In this document: positions 1 through 5,915 of the stretch, in pieces | Layout: the number at the start of each line of letters is the position of its first letter | How positions within the stretch are numbered: the first letter of the stretch is position 1 | NCBI GenBank assembly: GCA_024277955.1 | Contig: JAJRUE010000018.1 | Span: forward strand, 1 to 6,215 | Length of the DNA: 6,215 bases | Reading direction: 5' to 3' | Source: Alphaproteobacteria bacterium | GTDB taxonomy: Bacteria > Pseudomonadota > Alphaproteobacteria > Rhodobacterales > Rhodobacteraceae | Position numbers and translations under genes: made by a program | The notes under the pieces: model-generated | Database searches by the model: none | Seen by the model: only the letters and a program-made list of their open reading frames with translations | Told to the model about the DNA's origin: nothing

Positions 1-648
1 GCCGTCTATCACCGGGGCGCGGCCCGCCTGCACGGTGAGGCTGGCGCCGCCCTCGATGGTCAGTTCCACCGGCTCGCGGTTGCACAGTTTCAGCAGCGTG
101 TCGCAGGTGACGCGGCCTTCGCGCTTGGAGCCGCCGGTGAGGTGATCGACGCCGCCCAGCGACAACATGCGCGAACCGTATTCGCTGGTCATCACGTGGC
201 CCACCGGCTCGCCATCGACCCGGACGGTGGCGGCTTCGGGGCCGATGTGGCGGTCGGTGTCGATCTTCACCTTGACGCCGCAGTAGGAAAAGATGCCCTC
301 GGTGACCACGGTCACCATGTCCACGCCCTCGATCTGCTGGCTGACGATGAAGGGGGCGGGCTTGTAGTCGGGGTAGGTGGTGCCGGCGCCGACGGCGGTC
401 ACAAAGGGCCGGCCCGATTGCAGCAGGTCGCCGTCCCAGTCGGCGGTGCCGTCCTCGCCCAGAAACGGCACCGCCTTCACGCCCTTCTGCGAGGCGGTCT
501 CGATGATGGTGAGCGGGTCCAGCCGCACCAGTTCGCCCGCGTGGTTGGCGTAGCGGTCGCAGGCCCCGGCGCGGCCCTCGGCGATGTAGCACAGCACCGG
601 GCAGGAATCGCAGCGGATCTTGTCCTGGGGGCGGATGCGTCTGGTCAT
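1..648 (-). CDS. hnr: 6-hydroxynicotinate reductase-like iron-sulfur protein, N-terminal part (runs off left edge)
   Basis: The frame opens at ATG 648-646 and stays open for exactly 216 codons to the window edge, so the C-terminal part is missing. The N-terminus has a cysteine cluster, C13-x2-C16-x3-C20-x9-C30 (CDSCPVLC followed by GACDRY), typical of an Fe-S binding site; further cysteines are C123, C182 and C189. A glycine-rich stretch, GAGTTYPDYKPAPF, lies near residues 87-100. I recognise this pattern from proteins annotated as 6-hydroxynicotinate reductase, which in Eubacterium barkeri reduces 6-hydroxynicotinate to 1,4,5,6-tetrahydro-6-oxonicotinate using reduced ferredoxin. The neighbours fit: a Mo hydroxylase would make the substrate and the enamidase-like gene at 4737 would consume the product. 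The ribosome-binding site is only a G-rich run just upstream (AGGGGGGCGACC before ATG). The gene lies downstream of the Mo hydroxylase genes on the same strand but behind a 229-base spacer. The family call rests on remembered resemblance and context; electron donor and exact substrate are inferred. Confidence 0.72.
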   Translation of the reverse strand, partial: MTRRIRPQDKIRCDSCPVLCYIAEGRAGACDRYANHAGELVRLDPLTIIETASQKGVKAVPFLGEDGTADWDGDLLQSGRPFVTAVGAGTTYPDYKPAPFIVSQQIEGVDMVTVVTEGIFSYCGVKVKIDTDRHIGPEAATVRVDGEPVGHVMTSEYGSRMLSLGGVDHLTGGSKREGRVTCDTLLKLCNREPVELTIEGGASLTVQAGRAPVIDG

Positions 649-670
649 GGTCGCCCCCCTGCGGAGGAAA

Positions 671-717
671 CCGAAATCCTTGAAGGATTTCGGGGCGTTT
701 TCTTTGAAAGAAAACGC
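671..717. repeat. Two tandem near-perfect palindromes upstream of the reductase gene
   Basis: Palindrome one has arms CCGAAATCCTT (671-681) and AAGGATTTCGG (683-693) around a single base. Palindrome two has arms GCGTTTTCTTT (695-705) and AAAGAAAACGC (707-717), also around a single base. Centres are 24 bases apart. As RNA on the minus strand they would form two AT-rich hairpins only about 22 bases before the reductase start, the second followed by the short run TTTCC. They may be an attenuator or weak terminator, paired protein-binding sites, or a dispersed intergenic element; the sequence does not decide. Confidence 0.6.
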
Positions 718-798
718 TGTCGCGCGGACGGGAACGCAGCCCGGCGGGCGCCGGGGTCATCCTGCCAACCGAGGGCGGCACCTTCCTGGGCGGGCGCG

Positions 799-834
799 AA
801 TGCGCCTGCCGGGGGGCAGGCAGGCGCAGCCCGG
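799..834. repeat. Dispersed hairpin repeat, copy 1
   Basis: A perfect 10-base stem, TGCGCCTGCC (801-810) with GGCAGGCGCA (819-828), encloses an 8-base G-rich loop and is followed by GCCCGG. The 36-base unit is identical to 4582-4616 except for one extra G in the loop. Presence in separate spacers and absence from the genes fits a REP-like intergenic element. Confidence 0.75.
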
Positions 835-877
835 GCCGCAAGCGTCCCGGACGGGAACGGATATTCGAGGCCCCGCA

Positions 878-2539
878 TCATCCCCCCGCCTCGCGTATCG
901 CCGCGCGCAGCCGCGCCGGGCTCACCGGCAGGCGGCGCAGCCGCACCCCTGTTGCAGCCGCAATCGCGTTGGCGATCGCCGGCGCCGTGGGCACCAGCGC
1001 GTGTTCGCCCAGCCCCTTGGCCCCGTAGGGCCCGTGCGCGTCCGCTTCTTCGATGATCAGCGTTTCGACCGGCGGCACGTCGCCGATGGTCGGGATCAGG
1101 TAGTCGTGCAGGTTCTCGGTGCGCCCGGGGATGTATTCCTCCATCAGCGCCATGCCCAAACCTTGCGCGATGCCGCCTTCCACCTGGCCCTCGACCAGCA
1201 GCGGGTTGATCGCCCGGCCCACGTCATGGGCTGCCGCCATGCGCAGCACCCGCACCGTGCCCAGCGCCTTGTCCACCTCGACCAGCGCCGCCTGGGCCGC
1301 GTAGCCGAACTGGGCGTAGGGCTCGCCCTGGCCGTTTTCATCCAGCGGTTTGGTGGGCGGGTCGTAGGTCTCTTCGGCCCGCAACACATAGCCTTCGGCG
1401 TCCGGTTCCAGCCCGGCCAAGGCGATTTCATGCACCTTGCCGTTTTCGCGCACCACGATCTTGCCATCCCCCGGCACGATCTCCGCCGCTTCGCCAGCAT
1501 TCACCAGACGCAGAACCTCTGCCCGCAGCGCCGCGCCCGCCGCCTTGGCCGCATTTCCCGAAACGAACGTCTGGCGCGAGGCCGAGGTCTTGCCCGCGTC
1601 CGGCGTCACTTCGGTATCGCCGCCCACCAGCACCAGCGCCGAAACCGGCACCCCCAGCGCCTCGGCAAATATCTGGGCAATCACCGTATTGGCCCCCTGC
1701 CCGATATCCACCGCGCCCTGGTGCAGCACCAGCGTGCCATCGGCGCGCAGGCCCGCCTTGATGGTCGAAGGGTTGGGCAGCGAGGTATTGCCGCAGCCAT
1801 ACCAGCCCGCCGCCAGCCCGACGCCGCGACGCAGATCGCCGCCGCGCGCGTTGAACCCCGCCGCCGCCTCCCGCTCGCGCTGCCAGAACGGGCGCAGCGC
1901 CGACAGGCAGGCCCGCACCCCGACGCCCTGGGCAAACACCTGGCCGCAGACCGTCGGCGCGCCGTTTTCCAGCGCGTTCAGCAGGCGAAATTCCAGCGCG
2001 TCCATGCCCAGCCGGGCGGCCAGTTCGTCGAACAGGCTTTCCTGGGCAAAGGCCGCCTGCGGTACGCCGAAACCCCGGAACGCGCCCGAAGGCGGGGCGT
2101 TGGTGTGGATCGCCCGCGCCTCTGCCCGGTAGTGCGCCACCCTGTAGGGCCCCGAGGCATGCACCGGCACCCGGTTGGCTACCGTTGGCCCCCAGGACGC
2201 GTAGGCGCCGGTGTTGAAGTCCCCCCAAAAGTCGAACCCCTGCACCCGGCCCTGCGCATCCGCCCCGATCCGCAAGCGGATACGCGCCGGGTGGCGCTTG
2301 GTGGTGGATTGCATCGATTCGCCGCGCGAATAGGTCAGGCGCACCGGCTTGCCCGTCTTCAGCGCCGCCAGCGCCAGGTAGGGCTGCACCGAAAGATCCA
2401 GCTTGGAGCCGAAACCCCCGCCCACCGCCGTGGGGACGATGCGGATGCGCGTATCCGGCCAGCCGAGGATCGCCGCCAGCGCCTCGCGGTCCATCACCGG
2501 GGCCTGGGTGCAGGCATGGATTTCCAGCCGGTCGCCCAC
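878..2539 (-). CDS. C-terminal molybdopterin-binding part of the interrupted gene
   Basis: The frame downstream of the TAG carries the cofactor-binding and catalytic part of the hydroxylase. Using numbering of the intact protein: GGGFGSK at 394-400, SGAFRGFG at 505-512, DIGQG at 632-636, GRAINP at 795-800, and GAKGLGE at 860-866 with the conserved active-site Glu E866. These are hallmarks of the molybdopterin-cytosine-dinucleotide hydroxylases. The first possible start after the TAG is GTG at 2539-2537 (Val355 of the intact protein), with no Shine-Dalgarno sequence; it would drop the conserved FVEHAYIEPEAG segment (339-350). Independent translation therefore looks unlikely. Position 2539 is only the nearest formal start; the homologous region really runs from 2587. 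Confidence 0.65.
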   Translation of the reverse strand: MGDRLEIHACTQAPVMDREALAAILGWPDTRIRIVPTAVGGGFGSKLDLSVQPYLALAALKTGKPVRLTYSRGESMQSTTKRHPARIRLRIGADAQGRVQGFDFWGDFNTGAYASWGPTVANRVPVHASGPYRVAHYRAEARAIHTNAPPSGAFRGFGVPQAAFAQESLFDELAARLGMDALEFRLLNALENGAPTVCGQVFAQGVGVRACLSALRPFWQREREAAAGFNARGGDLRRGVGLAAGWYGCGNTSLPNPSTIKAGLRADGTLVLHQGAVDIGQGANTVIAQIFAEALGVPVSALVLVGGDTEVTPDAGKTSASRQTFVSGNAAKAAGAALRAEVLRLVNAGEAAEIVPGDGKIVVRENGKVHEIALAGLEPDAEGYVLRAEETYDPPTKPLDENGQGEPYAQFGYAAQAALVEVDKALGTVRVLRMAAAHDVGRAINPLLVEGQVEGGIAQGLGMALMEEYIPGRTENLHDYLIPTIGDVPPVETLIIEEADAHGPYGAKGLGEHALVPTAPAIANAIAAATGVRLRRLPVSPARLRAAIREAGG

Positions 2540-2587
2540 CAGCCGGGCAAAGCCGGCCTCGGGCTCGATATAGGCGTGTTCGACAAA

Positions 2588-2590
2588 CTA
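2588..2590 (-). other. In-frame amber (TAG) codon 338 inside the Mo hydroxylase gene
   Basis: Plus-strand cta at 2588-2590 reads TAG on the coding strand, between ...GAFET and FVEHAYIEPEAG. Exactly 16 sense codons separate it from the next formal start, and both sides are in the same frame. The context, a Gly-x-Phe-x-Thr segment then x-Val-Glu-His-x3-Glu-Pro, is a familiar uninterrupted stretch in this family. Single-base routes to TAG include CAG (Gln), TCG (Ser), TGG (Trp), AAG (Lys), GAG (Glu) and TTG (Leu). The next base is T. Confidence 0.9.
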
Positions 2591-3601
2591 GGTTTCGAAG
2601 GCGCCTTCCACCACCACCGCCGCCGTTTCCAGCGCCCGGTCCGCGTCGCCCTGTTGCACGAACCCCTCGCACATCAGGTTGCCCGGGCGGGCGTCGTGCA
2701 ACTGCTGGGCCTCGGGCGCGGTGGCCTCGGCCATGGTGGCAACCGCGGGCAGTTCGGTGAAGGCGACAGGGACATCGCCCGGCGCAAGGGCGGCGATGGC
2801 CTCGGGCGTGCCGACCACGGCGGCCACGGCTTCGCCGCGAAACCGGGCGATGCCCTCGGCAAAGACCGGCTGGTCGATGAAGCCGGGGATGGTGCCGAAG
2901 CGGTTGATCCCCGGCACGTCGCGCGCGCTCAGCACCGCCGCGATGCCCGGCCGCGCCGCGAAACCGTCGAGATCGCCCAGCGAAAAGGCGGCGCGGGCGA
3001 AGGGCGACCGGATCACCCGGATTTCCAGCGTGCCCGGCGGCGCGATGTCGTCGCCGAAAGCCTCGGCACCCGCGACTTTGGCCGCGCCATCCAGCTTGCG
3101 GATCGCGGCCCCGACCCCGCCTTGGCGCGCGCGCGCACTGCCGCGCCCGGCGGCCAACACCGCGTCGATGATCTTGCGGTAGCCGGTGCAGCGGCACAGC
3201 ACCCCGCCCAGCGCATCCTGCACCTGCGTTTCGTCCGGGCGGGCGTTGTCGCGCAGAAGCGCGGTGGCCGACACCATCATCCCCGGCGTGCAGATGCCGC
3301 ATTGCGCCGCGCCGAAATCCTGAAAGCTTTCGGCCAGGTCGCGGGTCATCGGCTCGTGCTCCACCAGCCCGGCGAGCGTTTCCACCGCCCGCCCCTCGGC
3401 CTGCTGCGCCGCCATCAGGCAGGCGCAGACCGGCGCGCCATCCACCAGCACCGTGCAGGCGCCGCAGTCGCCGGCGTCGCAGCCCACCTTGACATCGCGC
3501 GCGCCCAGCCGTTCGCGCAGGGTGCGCGACAGGCGTTCGCCGGCGGGGGCCTCGGCCTGCACCGACTGGCCGTTCAGGGTAAAGCGCAGCGGCTCAGACA
3601 T
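2588..3601 (-). CDS. N-terminal product of the interrupted gene: two [2Fe-2S] domains plus start of Mo domain
   Basis: This is what ordinary translation would make: 337 residues ending ...EGAFET before TAG. Residues 1-80 form a plant-type ferredoxin domain with C41-x4-C46-x2-C49-x11-C61. Residues 85-155 form the helical second [2Fe-2S] domain with CGIC (C101, C104) and CRCTG (C136, C138). A linker leads to the first Mo-domain segment from about residue 168 (RKLDGAAKVAG, then the a/b hammerhead region to 337). Both clusters could fold, as they do in families where this is a separate small subunit, but the truncated Mo segment would be unpaired. The product might therefore be an unstable protein or a stand-alone iron-sulfur subunit; the latter is speculation. 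No membrane segment or signal peptide is seen, so it would be cytoplasmic. Confidence 0.7.
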   Translation of the reverse strand: MSEPLRFTLNGQSVQAEAPAGERLSRTLRERLGARDVKVGCDAGDCGACTVLVDGAPVCACLMAAQQAEGRAVETLAGLVEHEPMTRDLAESFQDFGAAQCGICTPGMMVSATALLRDNARPDETQVQDALGGVLCRCTGYRKIIDAVLAAGRGSARARQGGVGAAIRKLDGAAKVAGAEAFGDDIAPPGTLEIRVIRSPFARAAFSLGDLDGFAARPGIAAVLSARDVPGINRFGTIPGFIDQPVFAEGIARFRGEAVAAVVGTPEAIAALAPGDVPVAFTELPAVATMAEATAPEAQQLHDARPGNLMCEGFVQQGDADRALETAAVVVEGAFET

Positions 3602-4457
3602 GCCCGCCCCCCGCCGCCAACAGCGCCCGGCGGATCAGCTGCCCCACCGCTTCGCGGCGATAGGCGGCATCGGCGCGCACATCGTCGATCGGGGCGAGCG
3701 GCGACAGGTGGTCAGTCGCGATCAGGCCGGGGTCGGACAGATCGGCAAGCGCGCGGTTTTCCAGCGCCTTTTCAAGGGTATGCAGCCGCAGCGCCACCGG
3801 CGAACAGGCCCCCACCGCGATCCGCGCGGCCCTGATCCGGCCGCCCGAAAGCTCAACCAGCGCCGCCACCATGGCGATGCTGATCACCAGGTAGCGCCGC
3901 GCCCCCAGCTTGACAAAGGCGCTGGCTGCCTCGGGCAAGGGCGGCAGCAGCACGGCGCTCAGAAACTCGCCCGGGCGCAGCGCCGTCTTGCGCGGGCCGA
4001 GGATGAAATCGGACAGCCCCAGCACCCGCCGTCCGGCGACCGAGACCAGTTCCACCTGCGCATCCAGCACCAGCAGCGGCGGCACCCCGTCGGCGGCGGG
4101 CGAGGCGTTGCACAGGTTGCCGGCGATGGTCGCGACGTTCTGGATCTGGCGTGCGCCCACCTCGCGCGCCGCCTGCTGCAGGGCGTGGCAGGCCGGCGGC
4201 AGCGGGGCGGCGGCGATCTCGGCCCAGGTGGTGGTGGCGCCGATCCGCCAGCCATCGTCGCGGCGCGTGATCCCGCGCAACTCGGGGATGCGGCTGAGGT
4301 CCAGCACATCACCGCGCGGCGCGCCGGGGCCCAGCGCCGGGTAGAAATCCGTGCCGCCCGCAAGGATCGACGCCCGCCCTTCGGCAAGCGCGCCAAGGGC
4401 CGCGTCCAGCGTGGTGGGTGCATGGTAGGTCAAGGGCGCTGCCTCTGCCGGTTTCAT
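3594..4457 (-). CDS. FAD-binding subunit of molybdenum hydroxylase (CoxM/XdhB type)
   Basis: The 287-residue product matches the usual length of the medium subunit that passes electrons from the [2Fe-2S] clusters to FAD in xanthine dehydrogenase-type enzymes. Residues 1-170 form the FAD_binding_5 domain, with the flavin-pyrophosphate motifs AGGTD (33-37) and TIAGNLCNASPAAD (110-123). Residues about 178-285 form the CO-dehydrogenase flavoprotein C-terminal domain (FVKLGARR, then VGACSP at 215-220). There is no inserted 4Fe-4S loop of the 4-hydroxybenzoyl-CoA reductase type. Its TGA overlaps the next gene's ATG by 8 bases, so the two subunits are made together. The start ATG 4457-4455 is favoured because the FAD domain begins at once (MKPAEAAPLTYHAPTTL), yet it has no Shine-Dalgarno sequence and sits about 8 bases from the predicted transcription start. 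Membership of the family is clear; the substrate of the complex is inferred from neighbours. Confidence 0.9.
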   Translation of the reverse strand: MKPAEAAPLTYHAPTTLDAALGALAEGRASILAGGTDFYPALGPGAPRGDVLDLSRIPELRGITRRDDGWRIGATTTWAEIAAAPLPPACHALQQAAREVGARQIQNVATIAGNLCNASPAADGVPPLLVLDAQVELVSVAGRRVLGLSDFILGPRKTALRPGEFLSAVLLPPLPEAASAFVKLGARRYLVISIAMVAALVELSGGRIRAARIAVGACSPVALRLHTLEKALENRALADLSDPGLIATDHLSPLAPIDDVRADAAYRREAVGQLIRRALLAAGGGHV

Positions 4458-4459
4458 TT

Positions 4460-4473
4460 GTTAGCATACGAAC
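4460..4473. promoter_or_regulatory. Operator-like palindrome at the hydroxylase operon start
   Basis: GTTAGCATACGAAC is an imperfect inverted repeat with half-sites GTTAGC and GTTCGT in opposite orientation. It matches the site at 4695-4708 at 12 of 14 bases. It ends two bases before the FAD-subunit ATG and overlaps the predicted -10, so a bound protein would probably repress. The regulator is not in the window; its family is unknown. Confidence 0.5.
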
Positions 4474-4501
4474 GATAATCGGCTGGGCTTGGCACTGTCA
4501 A
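4472..4501 (-). promoter_or_regulatory. Predicted sigma-70-type promoter of the hydroxylase operon
   Basis: On the minus strand a perfect TTGACA (4501-4496) is followed after 18 bases by TATCGT (4477-4472; four of six matches to TATAAT). Transcription would begin near 4465, only about 8 bases before the ATG at 4457, giving a nearly leaderless message. The -35 is strong by eye and the -10 weak, consistent with a regulated promoter. Confidence 0.4.
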
Positions 4502-4558
4502 TCGCTGCCCGTCGCTGCAAGGACACCTGGCTTGGAGGTCGGGCCGTGGAAACAGGGC

Positions 4559-4629
4559 TGCGCCTGCCGGGGTAGGCGCAAAATGCGCCTGCCGGGGGCA
4601 GGCAGGCGCAGCCCGGCGGTGCCGCCGGG
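4559..4629. repeat. Hairpin cluster containing dispersed repeat copy 2
   Basis: Three inverted repeats follow one another: TGCGCCT (4559-4565) with AGGCGCA (4574-4580); TGCGCCTGCC (4584-4593) with GGCAGGCGCA (4601-4610); and CCCGGCGG (4612-4619) with CCGCCGGG (4622-4629). The middle unit (4582-4616) equals copy 1 at 799-834 apart from one G. The cluster lies between divergent promoters, so it cannot be a shared terminator; a REP/BIME-like intergenic element is the simplest reading. Confidence 0.7.
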
Positions 4630-4674
4630 CGGTCCGCGCGAACGACCTCTGCCCGCACAATCCCAGCCCGATCC

Positions 4675-4702
4675 TTGATCGCCGCCGCGTTCATGTTAGC
4701 AT
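4675..4702 (+). promoter_or_regulatory. Predicted promoter of the enamidase-like gene
   Basis: TTGATC (4675-4680) lies 16 bases from TAGCAT (4697-4702), each matching consensus at four of six positions. The -10 is inside the operator-like palindrome at 4695-4708. A start near 4709 would leave a leader of about 28 bases that contains the ribosome-binding site at 4725-4730. Both elements are weak. Confidence 0.33.
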
Positions 4703-4708
4703 GCAAAC
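4695..4708. promoter_or_regulatory. Operator-like palindrome at the enamidase-like gene
   Basis: GTTAGCATGCAAAC is an inverted repeat of form GTTnGC-AT-GCnAAC, mismatched only at the A/A pair inside each half. It is the better of the two copies (other at 4460-4473). The shared 15-base string TGTTAGCATrCrAAC at both divergent promoters suggests one regulator controlling both units. Size and symmetry suit a winged-helix dimer such as MarR or GntR types, but the family is a guess. Confidence 0.5.
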
Positions 4709-4736
4709 AAACCGGACCGCCGACAGGGAGAGCGCC

Positions 4737-5915
4737 ATGGGAGAGACACCGCAAAAACTCGTCATTCGCAACATCGGGCTGATCCTGTCGGGCAAGCTGG
4801 AACAGCCGATCCTGGACGGCGATTGCGTGGTGGCCATTGATGGCCGGATCGCCGATTTCGGCTATGAAAAGGATCTGGACACCGACGATGCCACCACCGT
4901 TGTCGATGCCCATGGCGTCACCCTCGCGCCCGGGCTGATCGACAGCCATGTGCACCCGGTGATCGGCGACTATACCCCGCGCCAGCAGCAACTGCACTGG
5001 ATCGACAGCACGCTCCACGGCGGGGTCACCACGATGATCTCGGCGGGCGAAGTGCACCTGCCTGGCCGCCCCAAGGACGTGGTCGGGCTCAAGGCGATGG
5101 CGATCGCCTCGCAGCGCTGGTACGAAAACTTCCGCCCCTCGGGCGTCAAGGTGCACGCCGGCGCGCCGATCCTGGAAGAAGGCATGGTGGAACAGGATTT
5201 CAAGGACATGGCCGATGCCGGCGTGAAACTGCTGGGCGAGGTCGGCCTTGGCACCGTGAAGGATGGCAAGACCGCGAAACAGATGGTGGGCTGGGCGCGC
5301 AAATACGGCATCCAGAGCACCATCCACACCGGCGGCCCGTCGATCCCCGGCTCGGGGCTGATCGACGCCGACATGGTGCTGGAAACCGGGGCCGACGTGA
5401 TCGGGCACATCAACGGCGGCCATTCGGCGCTGCCCGACGACCAGATCGTCTGCCTGTGCGAAAACTGCCGCCACGGGCTGGAGATCGTGCATAACGGCAA
5501 CGAACGCGCCGCGGTGCTGACGCTGAACACCGCGCGCGAGTTGAAACAGCTGGAGCGGGTGATCCTGGGCACCGACGGGCCGGCGGGGTCCGGCGTGCAG
5601 CCGCTGGGCATCCTGCGCATGGTGGCGATGCTTTCGGCCTTTGGCAACGTGCCCGCCGAACAGGCCTTCTGCTTTGCCACCGGCAACACGGCGCGCGAAC
5701 GCGATCTGGATTGCGGGCTGATCGAAAAGGGCCGGGCGGCGGATTTCGTGCTGATGGACCAGGCCCAGCACGCGCCGGGCAAGAACATGCTGGAAAGCGT
5801 GGCGCTGGGCAACCTGCCGGGCGTCGGCATGACCATCATCGACGGGGTGGTGCGAAGCGGACGCAGCCGCAACACCCCGCCGGCGCAGCGCCTGCCCGAG
5901 GTGGTCGCGGGCTAA
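4737..5915 (+). CDS. ena: Enamidase-like amidohydrolase (2-formylglutarate forming)
   Basis: The 392-residue product closely recalls enamidase of Eubacterium barkeri, a binuclear metal amidohydrolase that opens 1,4,5,6-tetrahydro-6-oxonicotinate to 2-formylglutarate and ammonia. Visible family marks: an N-terminal beta-sandwich part (VVAIDGRIADFG), PGLIDSHVHP with metal-ligand H71 and H73, GDYTPRQ at 77-83, HGGVTTMISAG at 94-104, LPGRPKD at 108-114, GEVGLGT with E168 as likely metal-bridging acid, HTGG with H197, HINGG with H224, and LGTDGPAGSG with catalytic Asp D280. It ends with a second sandwich strand and SRNTPPAQR, also reminiscent of enamidase. I chose ATG 4737 because AGGGAG lies six bases upstream; an in-frame ATG at 4701 would add 12 residues but sits inside the operator-like palindrome and has no Shine-Dalgarno. 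It diverges from the hydroxylase operon and likely shares its regulator. Family is confident; substrate rests on similarity plus the neighbouring reductase and hydroxylase. Other dihydropyrimidinase-like cyclic amidases are less likely. Confidence 0.87.
   Translation: MGETPQKLVIRNIGLILSGKLEQPILDGDCVVAIDGRIADFGYEKDLDTDDATTVVDAHGVTLAPGLIDSHVHPVIGDYTPRQQQLHWIDSTLHGGVTTMISAGEVHLPGRPKDVVGLKAMAIASQRWYENFRPSGVKVHAGAPILEEGMVEQDFKDMADAGVKLLGEVGLGTVKDGKTAKQMVGWARKYGIQSTIHTGGPSIPGSGLIDADMVLETGADVIGHINGGHSALPDDQIVCLCENCRHGLEIVHNGNERAAVLTLNTARELKQLERVILGTDGPAGSGVQPLGILRMVAMLSAFGNVPAEQAFCFATGNTARERDLDCGLIEKGRAADFVLMDQAQHAPGKNMLESVALGNLPGVGMTIIDGVVRSGRSRNTPPAQRLPEVVAG

Larger units (their letters stand above)
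649..877. other. Non-coding spacer with hairpins between Mo subunit gene and reductase gene
   Basis: This 229-base gap separates two genes read in the same direction, in a block where the previous pair overlaps. It holds two adjacent palindromes (671-693 and 695-717), one copy of the dispersed hairpin repeat (799-834) and an 11-base direct repeat, GGACGGGAACG, at 726-736 and 849-859. I see no convincing promoter. A minus-strand frame (881-645) spans it but looks like translated repeat sequence. The hairpins could uncouple expression of the reductase from the hydroxylase, or simply be accumulated repeats. Confidence 0.6.
878..3601 (-). pseudogene. Fused [2Fe-2S]/molybdopterin hydroxylase catalytic subunit, interrupted by in-frame TAG
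   Basis: From ATG 3601-3599 to TGA 880-878 there is one continuous frame of 907 codon positions, broken only by TAG at 2590-2588 (codon 338). The intact protein would belong to the xanthine dehydrogenase/aldehyde oxidoreductase family with the two iron-sulfur domains fused ahead of the Mo domains, an arrangement like Desulfovibrio gigas aldehyde oxidoreductase. FAD is on the separate subunit encoded just upstream; the two genes overlap by 8 bases (ATGTCTGA), indicating translational coupling. Expected role: water-derived hydroxylation of an N-heterocycle, plausibly nicotinate at C6, judged from the reductase- and enamidase-like neighbours. All other family motifs, including the active-site Glu (E866), are present, so the break is a single codon change, not frameshift decay. 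I call it a pseudogene because no selenocysteine-type or known recoding explains a TAG here; suppression or sequencing error remains possible. The start is supported by the overlap and by the [2Fe-2S] domain beginning within ten residues. Confidence 0.75.
4458..4736. other. Divergent regulatory region between hydroxylase operon and enamidase-like gene
   Basis: This 279-base gap drives transcription both ways. At each end lies a near-palindromic 14-base site overlapping a predicted -10 element. Its middle (4559-4629) is filled by a cluster of hairpins including copy 2 of the dispersed repeat. A minus-strand frame 4660-4454 crosses it but translates the repeat and shows no family features. Confidence 0.6.

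Noticed and set aside
645..881. Small minus-strand frame of 78 codons starting at ATGA overlap with the hydroxylase stop
   Set aside because: The overlap is tempting, but the product is translated repeat sequence (APACPPAGAFAP, similar to the frame at 4660-4454) and includes the palindromes.
2588..2590. Pyrrolysine or selenocysteine at the amber codon
   Set aside because: Selenocysteine uses TGA, not TAG; pyrrolysine is not expected in this lineage or at this family position, and no pyl genes are visible.
1428..3302. Minus-strand 624-codon frame bridging the amber site in another phase
   Set aside because: Gly/Arg-rich translation without motifs; the real frame has all cofactor motifs on both sides of the TAG, so no frameshift is needed.
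620..3835. Plus-strand open frame of 1071 codons opposite the hydroxylase genes
   Set aside because: Low-complexity Arg/His/Gly-rich translation, no family motifs, and it covers well-recognised minus-strand genes; a shadow of high GC at third codon positions.
4454..4660. Small minus-strand frame in the divergent spacer
   Set aside because: Encodes the hairpin repeat and crosses the promoter and operator; no conserved features.
4701..4736. Upstream ATG at 4701 as start of the enamidase-like protein
   Set aside because: It lies within the operator-like palindrome and predicted -10, lacks a Shine-Dalgarno, and adds residues with no family match; ATG 4737 has AGGGAG at good spacing.
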